A DNA stretch of 64,000 nucleotides from an uncultured Bacteroidota bacterium (GCA_902560065.1 CACEKG010000002.1:26396-90395), one strand, 5' to 3'; shown: positions 9,033 through 18,792, counted from the first letter of the stretch. Notes: generated by a model from the letters alone, not told the origin. Translations and numbers: made by a program.

Positions 9033-9662
9033 TTAATAAAACATACATCCTTCGGATACAATTATTTCACCTGTATCAACTAAATCTTTTGAATAATTTT
9101 TTTCAGAAGGAGTGAAAATAAATGTTTCGATTTTGTCAACTAAATCTTTAGCATTATATTTTTTGAATTTAGTACTTGAAAAATTGAGCAAACCATCAAT
9201 TACTTCATATTTATAACTTATAGTATATTCAACTTCTTCACTAAAACCATAATAATCATAATCAAACCAAAAAAGATCCCACTCATCTCTTTTGATTCTT
9301 ATATTCCATTTTATTCCATCGTAGGTTGTTTCACCTACTTTCCACCCTTCACAATATGATGCAGTATTATCAAGATTAAAGAAAGATATAAAATAGGGAT
9401 TATTTGAAAATTTTATATCAGAAAAGTCGCTGTAATAATTTTCTGCATCTGCCCAAATCGTCCCATCATATTTATCTAAAAATCGACAAAATTTTCGTGA
9501 ATTCCCATTACAATAATCTAAACGTGATTGATCAAGAAAATAATACACTAATCCCTGAGCATCTACTGCAGCATTTTTGTTTTCATACCAATGTTGGGTT
9601 ATTTCGCTTTTCATACAAGAAAACAAACCAAAAAATAAAATAAGTAAAAGAAACTTTTTCAT
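9033..9662 (-). CDS. lipoprotein, paralog 3 of 3
   Basis: MKKFLLLILFFGLFSC lipobox; same family. Confidence 0.75.
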   Translation of the reverse strand: MKKFLLLILFFGLFSCMKSEITQHWYENKNAAVDAQGLVYYFLDQSRLDYCNGNSRKFCRFLDKYDGTIWADAENYYSDFSDIKFSNNPYFISFFNLDNTASYCEGWKVGETTYDGIKWNIRIKRDEWDLFWFDYDYYGFSEEVEYTISYKYEVIDGLLNFSSTKFKKYNAKDLVDKIETFIFTPSEKNYSKDLVDTGEIIVSEGCMFY

Positions 9663-9757
9663 TTATCTTAAATTAAAAAATAAATTTGTCCAAGCAAACT
9701 CCAATTTATTTTTATGAAGTTTTTTGTAAATTTAGTTTTAAATCAAAACAAATAAAA

Positions 9758-10165
9758 ATGAAAAAATATATTTTAACATTTATTTCAACTTTTTTTGCCA
9801 CTGGGGTAGTAGGTTCGATACTAGGTGTTCTTTACTATGGTCCAGAACAAGCAAAATTAAGTAAACTTTTCCCCCCTGGGATAGTAAATGAAATCCCAGA
9901 TCCTGTTTTTATGCTAATTAGTGGCATTGCATTAATGCTTTTAATGATAATTAGTTTTGATAAAATGGGAGTAAATAATTTGAAAAATGGTGCTGTTACT
10001 GGAGCTTGGTATGGAGCTTTAATTTTTACATTCTTTGGTTTTCAATTTATGGGGTTAGTTAATATTGTTACAGTAGAATTTGTTTTAATTGATATCTCTA
10101 TTTCTACAGTGATTGGAGCTTTTCAAGGTGCTGTAATTGGTTGGTCTCTTCGAAAATTTGGATAA
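9758..10165 (+). CDS. small multi-pass membrane protein
   Basis: Internal ATG MKKYILTFISTFFATGVVGSILGVLYYG...; four hydrophobic segments. Confidence 0.65.
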   Translation: MKKYILTFISTFFATGVVGSILGVLYYGPEQAKLSKLFPPGIVNEIPDPVFMLISGIALMLLMIISFDKMGVNNLKNGAVTGAWYGALIFTFFGFQFMGLVNIVTVEFVLIDISISTVIGAFQGAVIGWSLRKFG

Positions 10166-10359
10166 TTATTTCATATATTAATAACATATAATTTTTATTC
10201 TGAAGAACATTCTTTCTAAATAGATGAAAACAGAAACTAAAAGGTGATTTAAAGATTGACATTATAATAGTTGAGTAATTCTCGAATTCTATGATGCTAA
10301 AAATTAGGGGGTAGGGTTCCCTTTAATTGTATGATATATAAAATTAAAAACCATTAGTA

Positions 10360-12528
10360 TTGATAAAAGTTACAAAACTTCACTTAATTTATATAATATC
10401 CTTATTGATATTAGGCTGTGACAATGGAATCTCTTTAGTAGATTCTCCAGAAACAATAGAAACAAATAGACATTACATTAGTAATAGATTTCCTTTACAG
10501 CCAAGTAAATTAATAAAACTTCCGATAGGTTCAATTAAACCTGAAGGGTGGCTTCTAGAATATTTTAATAGACAAAAAAAAGGTCTTACTGGTAGTTTGG
10601 GAGAAATTAGTGCCTGGTTAGATAAAAAGGATAATGCTTGGCTATCTAAAGATGGAAAAGGCAAATGGGGATGGGAAGAAGTACCATACTGGTTAAAAGG
10701 CTATGCTAATATCGGTTATATTACTGAAGATAAAGAAATTATTGATGAAGCTAAAATTTGGATTGAAGCAGCATTAGACAGTCAAAGAGAAAACGGGTTT
10801 TTTGGACCAAATTTTGCATGGGAAAGCTACATCGCAGATGAAGATAGAACTAATGAATTGGAGACTACAAAAAGAAAAGCAATTGATTTCTGGCCAAACA
10901 TGATAATGTTATATTGTCTTCAATCATATTACGAATACTCTAAAGATGATAGAGTTATTGAGTTGATGACAAAATATTTCAAATTTCAATTTGATATTGA
11001 AGAAAAAGATTTATTATCAAATGATCACTACTGGGCTCGTATTAGAGGAGGAGATAACCTTCATAGTGTCATTTGGCTTTACAATCGTACTGGTGATAAA
11101 TGGTTACTATCTTTGGCTGAAAAAATATACAGGAAAACAGCGCCTTGGGCTAGTAGAGGTCATAAACTTGAGGAAATTAAAAATTGGAAGGGAATAAGAG
11201 AAGGGTTTGATTGGCCAATATGGTTTTCGGATTTGATTGATTGGCATAATGTCAATATTGCACAAGGTTTTAGAACGCCCGCTCAGTATTATTTATTAAA
11301 CGGGGATAAAAAATATTTAAATGCTACTTACGATAATTTCAATATTGTTAGAGATCATTTTGGACAAGTTCCCGGAGGAATGTATGGTTCAGATGAAAAC
11401 TGTAGACCTGGTTATGATGATCCTAGGCAAGCAATTGAGCTTTGTGGTATAGTTGAACACATGAATTCTGATGAACATCTACTTAGAATAACTGGTGATA
11501 CTTTTTGGGCTGATCATATAGAAAATATTGCATTTAATTCATTCCCTGCAACTGTTTCTCCAGACTTTAAAGCAGTTAGATATTTAACAAGTCCAAATAT
11601 GGTAGTAAGTGATTCTGAAAGTCATTCTCCAGGCATTCAACAAACGGGACCATTTTTAAACTTTAATCCATTTAGTTCAAGATGCTGTCAACACAATCAT
11701 ACTCAGGGATGGCCATATTTTACTGAAAATTTATGGATGGCTACTCCAGATAATGGTATAGCTGCAGTCATTTATTCACCTTCAAAAGTTAATGCTAAGG
11801 TTGGAGATAACACAAATGTTTCAATCACAAACAAAACAAATTATCCATTTAGCGATAATTTAATTTTTGAAATAAAAACAGATAAATCTGATAATTTTCC
11901 AATTTATTTCAGAATACCCTCCTGGTCAAAAAAGTCAACAATAATAATAAATGGGAAAAGAATTAATACTCCAATTAAAGCAAGTAAATTTTTAAAGATA
12001 AATCGAAAATGGTCTAATGGTGATATTGTTAAAATTGTTTTTCCAAAAAATATTTCTGTAAAAAGATGGGTAAAAAATCACAATAGTGCGAGTGTAAATT
12101 ATGGTCCTTTGACTTTTTCATTAAATATTAAAGAAAAATATGTTGAAAAACCAAGTGAAAAAAATGCTATACGTGATTCAAGGTGGCAAAAAAATGTTGA
12201 CAAGAAAATGTGGCCTACCTATGAAATATATCCAGGGTCTAATTGGAACTATGGATTAATTTTAGACAAAAATTCAAATTATTCGTTTGAAGTGATAAAA
12301 AGAGATTGGCCAAAAAATAATTTTCCTTTTACAAATAAATCCACCCCAATTCTAATTAGAGCTAAAGCAAGAAAAATTCCAGAATGGAAGATTGATAAAA
12401 CAACTGGTTTGGTTGGAGAATTAATGGATAGTCCAGTCGAATCAAATGAGATAGATGAGATGATTGAACTGGTTCCTATGGGTGGTTCTAGATTAAGAAT
12501 ATCATCATTTCCAGTAATTAAAAACTAG
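10360..12528 (+). CDS. glycoside hydrolase family 127 / DUF1680-type (beta-L-arabinofuranosidase-like) lipoprotein
   Basis: TTG start; LLILGC lipobox; HNVNIAQGFRTPAQYYLL, GMYGSDENCRPGYDDPRQAIELCGIVE, RCCQHNHTQGWPYF (Cys-pair region) typical of GH127. Confidence 0.8.
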   Translation: MIKVTKLHLIYIISLLILGCDNGISLVDSPETIETNRHYISNRFPLQPSKLIKLPIGSIKPEGWLLEYFNRQKKGLTGSLGEISAWLDKKDNAWLSKDGKGKWGWEEVPYWLKGYANIGYITEDKEIIDEAKIWIEAALDSQRENGFFGPNFAWESYIADEDRTNELETTKRKAIDFWPNMIMLYCLQSYYEYSKDDRVIELMTKYFKFQFDIEEKDLLSNDHYWARIRGGDNLHSVIWLYNRTGDKWLLSLAEKIYRKTAPWASRGHKLEEIKNWKGIREGFDWPIWFSDLIDWHNVNIAQGFRTPAQYYLLNGDKKYLNATYDNFNIVRDHFGQVPGGMYGSDENCRPGYDDPRQAIELCGIVEHMNSDEHLLRITGDTFWADHIENIAFNSFPATVSPDFKAVRYLTSPNMVVSDSESHSPGIQQTGPFLNFNPFSSRCCQHNHTQGWPYFTENLWMATPDNGIAAVIYSPSKVNAKVGDNTNVSITNKTNYPFSDNLIFEIKTDKSDNFPIYFRIPSWSKKSTIIINGKRINTPIKASKFLKINRKWSNGDIVKIVFPKNISVKRWVKNHNSASVNYGPLTFSLNIKEKYVEKPSEKNAIRDSRWQKNVDKKMWPTYEIYPGSNWNYGLILDKNSNYSFEVIKRDWPKNNFPFTNKSTPILIRAKARKIPEWKIDKTTGLVGELMDSPVESNEIDEMIELVPMGGSRLRISSFPVIKN

Positions 12529-12590
12529 ACTTTCAAAATTGTCAAATATATAAAACTGAAATATTTATATTTGATTAACTAATATTGACT

Positions 12591-12624
12591 TTGTATCAAT
12601 TGTTACTATAAATATATATATTTG
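12591..12624 (+). promoter_or_regulatory. putative flavobacterial promoter (TTG-N23-TATATTTG)
   Basis: TTG at 12591-12593 and TAnnTTTG-type TATATTTG at 12617-12624, directly before ATG 12631. Confidence 0.45.
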
Positions 12625-12630
12625 TGACCT

Positions 12631-14667
12631 ATGAAAAACAAACTAATAATTTTACTATCGTTATCTTTTATTACAATTGGATTTTCTCAGGATAGAACCA
12701 TTATTTCTGATTTAGAAAACCTAACTCTTGATGTTGGTCAAGTTTTTAAGCCAAACTCTAAAGTGATTAATTTTGATGGAAGTCAGGGTGATTGTGAAAG
12801 ATTAATCTATTATAACAAAAAAGGTGTTTTTAGTTCAGCTAAATCAATAATATTTGACAGGTCTAAAGGAACTCTAAAAGCAAATGACCCAGGAACTCAT
12901 GAAATAGTTGCTGTATGCATTAACTCAGGAGGTAAAAGATTGACAAAAACATTTTATGTAAATGTCAATTACCCAAAAGTTAAAGAAGTAAAACTTTCTC
13001 TTAGTGATGACAATATATTTGTTGGAAATTATATTCCGCTTGTTTATGAAATAACCGATGAACTTAATACTAAAAGAATAATTGATTATTGGAGTTATGA
13101 TGTAGCTTCAAAATACTTTTCTGAAGTTGAGGTTTCTTTAACTTCAAGTAATGATAAAATTCAAATTGATAAATCAAATAATATTTTAGCTCTTGAAGAA
13201 GGTAGTTCTTCGGTAGTTGCAACATTTGATGGAATTTCAGGTATGATAGATTTAAAAATTAAAAAAAATCCAGTTGCAAAGTTAATTTTAAAGTCTGATG
13301 CAGATAAATCGAGATCTGGAGACGTGATAAATTTTGATGCAATTGCATATAATAAAAAAGGTGAAGAAATTGATGACATAAATGTAGATTTTTCATTTAC
13401 AGGGAAGTCATTTGATAAAAGTAATTCTGCTTCAGGATTAATTTTAGAAGATGGAAGATTTGTAGGTGATGTTCCTGGGAAATATATTATTTCTGCAAAA
13501 GTTGGAAATGTAACAACTTCAAAAATCGTTAACATTTTCCCTAGAAACGTAAAACGAGAAATTAAAAAAGTTGGAACAGGTCTTGTCAACGACAAACATA
13601 CATCTGATTTCTGGGTTTTTGAAGGAGATGATGGACGCGATTATGCAGTTACAGGAACATGGGGTGCTGATGGAAAAGCCTATTTTTGGGATGTTACAAA
13701 TCCAGGAAATTTAAAAAAGATTGATAGTGTTCAAGTTGATGCAAGAACTGTAAATGACGTTAAAGTTTCTCAAAATGGAAAAATTTGTGTTATAAGTCGT
13801 GAAGGGGCTTCTAATCGAAAAAATGGTATGATATTAATTGATGTAACTAACCCTAGAGATGTAAAAATTATTTCAGAATATACTAAAAATCTGACGGGAG
13901 GAGTACATAATGTATTCATTGACAACAATCATGTATATGCATTAAGTAACGGTGAAAGATATTATATAATTAATATTGATGACCCCTATAATCCAAAAGA
14001 AGTTGGAATGTTTGAAGTAGGTAAAGAAGGTCAATCTATTCATGATGTATGGATTGAGGATGGTATAGCATATTCCTCTAATTGGAGAGATGGTGTATAT
14101 CTAGTTGATGTGGGAAATGGAATAGTAGGAGGCTCTCCTTCTAACCCGGTTGCTTTTGGAAATTATTCCTATGCTACTGGAGCTCACCATGCAACATTTC
14201 CATATAAAAGTAGTTCAACTGGAAAGTTTTATACTGTGTTAGGAGATGAAATTTTTCCAAATGGCGTTAATCCCAATGGAACAAATGAAACTGCTGGATT
14301 TCTTCATTTTGTAGATTTTACAGATTTAAATAATCCAGTTGAAGTTGCAAGGTATGAACTTCCAACCCATGGATCTCACAATTATTGGATTGAAGATGAC
14401 ATCTTATATGTTGCAATGTATACTGGTGGTATACGAATTGTGGATATAAGTGGTGACTTATTAGGAGATCTTTATAAACAAGGTCGAGAAATAGGCTACT
14501 TGCTAACAGGCAGTCCAGATGGTTATATTCCTAATGATACAATGGTTTGGGGAACTCAACTTTATAAAGGACATGTTTTTTATTCTGATTTTAATACAGG
14601 ACTGGGAGCAGCTAAAGTTTCACAAGAAAAGCCTGATAATAGTAAAACAAATCAATATCTAGATTAA
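12631..14667 (+). CDS. secreted Ig-like (Big_2-type) / LVIVD-repeat protein
   Basis: Signal peptide; Ig-like N-terminal part; repeated 'VYLVDVGN', 'IRIVDISGD', 'FVDFTDLNNPVEVARY' LVIVD-type blades. Confidence 0.7.
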   Translation: MKNKLIILLSLSFITIGFSQDRTIISDLENLTLDVGQVFKPNSKVINFDGSQGDCERLIYYNKKGVFSSAKSIIFDRSKGTLKANDPGTHEIVAVCINSGGKRLTKTFYVNVNYPKVKEVKLSLSDDNIFVGNYIPLVYEITDELNTKRIIDYWSYDVASKYFSEVEVSLTSSNDKIQIDKSNNILALEEGSSSVVATFDGISGMIDLKIKKNPVAKLILKSDADKSRSGDVINFDAIAYNKKGEEIDDINVDFSFTGKSFDKSNSASGLILEDGRFVGDVPGKYIISAKVGNVTTSKIVNIFPRNVKREIKKVGTGLVNDKHTSDFWVFEGDDGRDYAVTGTWGADGKAYFWDVTNPGNLKKIDSVQVDARTVNDVKVSQNGKICVISREGASNRKNGMILIDVTNPRDVKIISEYTKNLTGGVHNVFIDNNHVYALSNGERYYIINIDDPYNPKEVGMFEVGKEGQSIHDVWIEDGIAYSSNWRDGVYLVDVGNGIVGGSPSNPVAFGNYSYATGAHHATFPYKSSSTGKFYTVLGDEIFPNGVNPNGTNETAGFLHFVDFTDLNNPVEVARYELPTHGSHNYWIEDDILYVAMYTGGIRIVDISGDLLGDLYKQGREIGYLLTGSPDGYIPNDTMVWGTQLYKGHVFYSDFNTGLGAAKVSQEKPDNSKTNQYLD

Positions 14668-14723
14668 CTATTAACGATTTTTAAACTTTGAAATCTAATC
14701 CATTTTTAATTATCTTTTAAGTT

Positions 14724-15875
14724 ATGTTAGCCTTTTCTAAAATCTCATATCCATATAAATTTCTACTAATTTTTTTAGTATCTAACATTATTAACTCACA
14801 AAACTATTATTTATATGTTGCTTCCGAATCAGACGATACAGTTTCTCTTTTGAAATTTGACGGAAAATACATTGAGGAAAAAGAAAGAATTAGTGTTGGT
14901 ATATATCCTACAGAAATTGAGGGCCCTCATGGTATTACAATTGATCCAAATGGAAAATATTGGTACCTTACTCTAGCCCATGGAAATCCTTATGGAAAAC
15001 TGCTAAAATATTCAACCCAAACAAATGAAGTAATAGATGAAACAACTCTTGGTCTATTTCCCGCTTCAATGCAAATTTCAAAAGTTACTGGTTTTTTATA
15101 CTGTGTAAACTTTAACTTACATGGGAACATGAAACCATCTACTGTTTCAGTAGTAGATGCTGAAACTATGACCGAAATTACTCAAATTAAAACTGGGAGT
15201 ATGCCTCATGGCTCAAGGGTTTCTAATGATGGGTTAAAACAATATTCTGTTGCAATGATGTCAGGAGAATTATTTGAAATAGATGCATTATCACTTAATG
15301 TTTCAAGAAAACTTAGTCTTGATAATCATTCAAAAATGGATCATTCAAAAATGGATCATTCAAAAATGGATCATTCAAAAATGGATCATTCAAAAATGGA
15401 TCATGATAAAATTAATATCAGTAAAATGGTCCACTCAGAAATTAAACCAACTTGGGTCATTCCTCACCCTAAAGAAAATTTTCTTTATATCGCTGGAAAT
15501 GGTTCAGATGAAATTATTGAAGTAGATATTGATAAATGGAAAATTTCTAAAAGAATCAAAGCAGAAAAAGGTCCTTATAATGTGGAAATTTCACCTGATG
15601 GAAAATATATGCTTGCGACATTAAAAAGTAGTGGGTACACAGCAATTTGGAACTTAAAAAATGGTTCTTTGATAAATAAAATAAAGAATTCAACTTCGGT
15701 TCCACATGGAATAGCGATTTCCGCTGACAGTAAATTTGCTTTTGTTTCTGTAGAGGGAATAGGAGGTGAACCTGGAATTGTTGATGTTATTGACCTTAAT
15801 AAAAAAACTTTAGTTGATAACGTTAAAATTGGCAAACAAGCAGGAGGTATTGCTTTTTGGAAAAAAGAACCTTAA
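14724..15875 (+). CDS. secreted YncE/Lvp-like beta-propeller protein with His/Met-rich repeat insert
   Basis: YVASESDDTVSLLKF, GPHGITIDPNGKYWY, PYNVEISPDGKYMLAT, PHGIAISADSKFAFVSVEG; insert HSKMDHSKMDHSKMDHSKMDHSKMDHDK. Confidence 0.8.
   Translation: MLAFSKISYPYKFLLIFLVSNIINSQNYYLYVASESDDTVSLLKFDGKYIEEKERISVGIYPTEIEGPHGITIDPNGKYWYLTLAHGNPYGKLLKYSTQTNEVIDETTLGLFPASMQISKVTGFLYCVNFNLHGNMKPSTVSVVDAETMTEITQIKTGSMPHGSRVSNDGLKQYSVAMMSGELFEIDALSLNVSRKLSLDNHSKMDHSKMDHSKMDHSKMDHSKMDHDKINISKMVHSEIKPTWVIPHPKENFLYIAGNGSDEIIEVDIDKWKISKRIKAEKGPYNVEISPDGKYMLATLKSSGYTAIWNLKNGSLINKIKNSTSVPHGIAISADSKFAFVSVEGIGGEPGIVDVIDLNKKTLVDNVKIGKQAGGIAFWKKEP
15327..15401 (+). repeat. 15-bp tandem repeat (cattcaaaaatggat) x5
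   Basis: Five identical units read directly, encoding HSKMD. Confidence 0.95.
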
Positions 15876-15879
15876 TCAT

Positions 15880-16344
15880 ATGAAAAAACTTTTAACATTA
15901 ATCATTATAATTCCTTGTATTTCGATAGCTCAGTGGAACTATGGCAACACTTCAAAAGGAAAAGGAGTTTATGCAAATGGGAAAATTGAATTTAGAGAAT
16001 TTGAAGATTTTGAATTTAAATTAGTAAAATATAAGGATGTTGATATAGATTTTTCAATTAGCAGTGAATATTTCAAAGAAAGTTCAGGATACTACTATGT
16101 GGTATTAAGAGTCTTAGACAAAAATTTTAGAGTATTAGAGTTTGAAACTGTGGACGGTAATTATAAAATTTTAGAATTAAAAGATATAGCCAAAAATGAC
16201 AAATACAAAGTTGAGGATTTTTTAAAAATTTTTAGAAAAGATATTAGTTGTATTGTTACAATAAAAAATAATAATAAAATAATTCAAGGATTTAGTTCTT
16301 TAGAGGGAGGTCTTCAAGCAATAAATTATGTGTTAATGAAATAA
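15880..16344 (+). CDS. hypothetical secreted protein
   Basis: Internal ATG MKKLLTLIIIIPCISIAQWNYGN... with signal peptide; upstream ORF start overlaps previous gene. Confidence 0.65.
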   Translation: MKKLLTLIIIIPCISIAQWNYGNTSKGKGVYANGKIEFREFEDFEFKLVKYKDVDIDFSISSEYFKESSGYYYVVLRVLDKNFRVLEFETVDGNYKILELKDIAKNDKYKVEDFLKIFRKDISCIVTIKNNNKIIQGFSSLEGGLQAINYVLMK

Positions 16345-16352
16345 AAACACAT

Positions 16353-16454
16353 ATGAAGAAAATAATTATTATAATAGTTGTATTTTTTCTGTTATACCTT
16401 TGGGCTGAATTAGGTGTTGGTATTTTCTTCCAAGATTCCTGGGGAGGAGACTAA
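16353..16454 (+). CDS. 33-aa hydrophobic small protein
   Basis: MKKIIIIIVVFFLLYLWAELGVGIFFQDSWGGD*; not in the ORF track because of length. Confidence 0.45.
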   Translation: MKKIIIIIVVFFLLYLWAELGVGIFFQDSWGGD

Positions 16455-16471
16455 AATTAGTATCCATTTTT

Positions 16472-17434
16472 ATGAATATTAAATTTTTTATTGGTCCTAT
16501 GTCAAAAAATGTTGTTGATTCAATTATAGAGTTTCAAAAATCAACAAATCATAAAATAGGATTAATACCCAGTCGAAGACAAATAGAATTTAATGGTGGT
16601 TATTGTAACAATTGGACAACTGAACAATTTTCAATTTATGCTAAAGATATTAAACTAAAAAGAGATCATTCCGGCCCAGGACAAGGTTATATTGATGATG
16701 ATGGATATGAATCACTAAAATTTGACAGTAAATACATGGATATAATTCACATAGATCCATGGAAAAAATATCCCTCTTACAATAATGGTCTGAAATGGAC
16801 TATAGAAATGATTAAATTTTGTGTTAATATTAATCCTAAAATTGAATTTGAAGTTGGAACAGAACAAAGTATCAGACCCTTTAACACATCTGAACTAGAT
16901 AAACTTGTTCTAGATTTAAAACATAATTTAAACAATTTAGAATTTAAACAAATTAAGTATTTAGTAATCCAATCTGGAACTTCGCTTTCTTCAACATTTA
17001 ATACTGGAATATATGACCAAGAAAAATTAGTTTCTATGATAAAAGTTGCAAAAAAACATAATTTAAAATCTAAGGAACACAATGGAGATTATATTCCTGA
17101 AAAATTAATCAGGGAAAAGATGAAATTAGGATTAGACTCAATAAACATTGCTCCAGAATTTGGTCTTATTGAAACTCAAACTTATTTGGATGAAATTAAA
17201 AGTTCCAAAATTCTAAATCGATTATGGGAAATATGTTATAACTCTAACCGCTGGAAAAAATGGGTTAATAAAAATTTCGACCCTTTGTATGAGAAAGTCC
17301 AATTGATTAAAATCTGCGGACATTATGTTTTATCAAGTAAAGAATTTCAAAATGAAGTAAAATCTCATTTTCCAAATATTGACGGTATAATAAAATCAAG
17401 AATTAAAAGTAAATTAAACTCTCTATGTAATTAG
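16472..17434 (+). CDS. GatZ/KbaZ-like (tagatose-bisphosphate aldolase non-catalytic subunit-like) TIM-barrel protein
   Basis: IGLIPSRRQIEFNGGYCNNWT, RDHSGPGQG, IIHIDPWKK, FEVGTEQ are arranged as in GatZ-family proteins; divergent. Confidence 0.5.
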   Translation: MNIKFFIGPMSKNVVDSIIEFQKSTNHKIGLIPSRRQIEFNGGYCNNWTTEQFSIYAKDIKLKRDHSGPGQGYIDDDGYESLKFDSKYMDIIHIDPWKKYPSYNNGLKWTIEMIKFCVNINPKIEFEVGTEQSIRPFNTSELDKLVLDLKHNLNNLEFKQIKYLVIQSGTSLSSTFNTGIYDQEKLVSMIKVAKKHNLKSKEHNGDYIPEKLIREKMKLGLDSINIAPEFGLIETQTYLDEIKSSKILNRLWEICYNSNRWKKWVNKNFDPLYEKVQLIKICGHYVLSSKEFQNEVKSHFPNIDGIIKSRIKSKLNSLCN

Positions 17435-17439
17435 GTAAT

Positions 17440-17604
17440 ATGAATTTTATATACAAATACAGATTTTTTTTCTTAATAATTACTGGAACTATTCTACTTT
17501 ATTTTGATTATGGTAATCTTTCTGCAGTTTTTTTTGTTTTAGGAGTAGTTTCAATTTGGAGATATTATATTGACAATAATGAAAAGTGGAAAAAAAAAGA
17601 ATAA
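17440..17604 (+). CDS. 54-aa small membrane protein
   Basis: MNFIYKYRFFFLIITGTILLYFDYGNLSAVFFVLGVVSIWRYYIDNNEKWKKKE*. Confidence 0.45.
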   Translation: MNFIYKYRFFFLIITGTILLYFDYGNLSAVFFVLGVVSIWRYYIDNNEKWKKKE

Positions 17605-17633
17605 AACTTTAATAATTAACTAAATTTATATTT

Positions 17634-18074
17634 ATGAAAAAAGTATTTTCTATTCCATTATTAATTATCGGTTATACAATGATAGTTCTGGGTGTTAGAT
17701 GGATGATTGTTGATGAGCCATGGATGCTTGATCAAGTTGCAAATGAAGAAAGGTTAAATATGACTTTTGATCAATTATTTAGTTATGAAATAAATAATAC
17801 TCTTCCTGATTATCTTAAACAGATATATCGTTTTTTTGGGTTATGGGTAACTATTATTGGTCTTTTTATTACTTCACTTTCAAGGGAGAATATTTCAAAA
17901 GATTCTATAATTAGAATTATAATTCTTATATGTGTTGGTATAATGTGTTACTCAGGATTAATTCTTGTTCATGTGTGGATACCTAGTTCTCCTTTTTTAT
18001 ATTTAGCTTACGGAATGATATTATTACATCTTGTTTCAGTTTATGGGCATATAAATTTCAATAAAAAAACTTAA
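17634..18074 (+). CDS. multi-pass membrane protein
   Basis: 146 aa with four predicted hydrophobic segments. Confidence 0.65.
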   Translation: MKKVFSIPLLIIGYTMIVLGVRWMIVDEPWMLDQVANEERLNMTFDQLFSYEINNTLPDYLKQIYRFFGLWVTIIGLFITSLSRENISKDSIIRIIILICVGIMCYSGLILVHVWIPSSPFLYLAYGMILLHLVSVYGHINFNKKT

Positions 18075-18091
18075 TTATATTTTTAACAATC

Positions 18092-18694
18092 TTAACTGTA
18101 AATCCTAAAAACCTGTCCATTTTGTTCCCCATTAATAACTTTTTCATAAAGCTCAGCTAAATTTTGCATTTTAACAATTTCGTATCCGGGAAAATAATCT
18201 TTGTACTTTACTGCAGAATCTTCCACTAAACCAGGAGAAACAACATTTACTCTTATATTATTTTCCATCTCCAAGGAAGCTGCTTTTACAAAACTGTGAA
18301 TCCCTCCATTTACAAGAGCAGCACTAGTAGTCATTTTAACAGGATTATCTGCTAAAATTCCAGTAGTAAGTGTTATTGATCCTCCATGATTCATATAATT
18401 ACGTCCAATCTTTACAAGATTAACCTGACCCATTAGTTTATTTTTAATACCCTTATAATAATCTTCTTCAGTTAAATCTTTAAATGGGGCCCAAACAGCT
18501 TCTCCTGCTATAGAAATTACAGCATCAAAATCATTATTGTTTTCAAATAAATTTTTAATTGAATCACTATCTGATAAATCAATTTTTAAATCTCCACTAT
18601 TTCTTCCAGCTGTTATAATTTTATTTTTAGTTGAAAGAAAAGTAGAAACTTTTTTGCCAATAGTTCCATTTCCTCCAATAATTAAAATCTTCAT
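18092..18694 (-). CDS. short-chain dehydrogenase/reductase family protein
   Basis: GGNGTIGKK nucleotide-binding motif, DAVISIAG, VNVVSPGLV. Confidence 0.85.
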   Translation of the reverse strand: MKILIIGGNGTIGKKVSTFLSTKNKIITAGRNSGDLKIDLSDSDSIKNLFENNNDFDAVISIAGEAVWAPFKDLTEEDYYKGIKNKLMGQVNLVKIGRNYMNHGGSITLTTGILADNPVKMTTSAALVNGGIHSFVKAASLEMENNIRVNVVSPGLVEDSAVKYKDYFPGYEIVKMQNLAELYEKVINGEQNGQVFRIYS

Positions 18695-18792
18695 AATTTT
18701 TTTTTATAAAAGTAGAGTTATAAATTTATAACTTTTAAAAGTATTAAATCTCAAATTCAAAAAACAAACTTTTAATTTTAATTTAATCAATT

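Noticed and set aside
8112-9643. Two plus-strand ORFs (8112-8339 and 9404-9643) with similar sequence opposite the lipoproteins
   Set aside because: Their similarity simply reflects duplication of the minus-strand genes.
15283-15525. Alternate-frame ORF with IIQKWIIQKWIIQKW repeat
   Set aside because: Produced by the 15-bp repeat read in another frame; the propeller frame has clear homology-like features.
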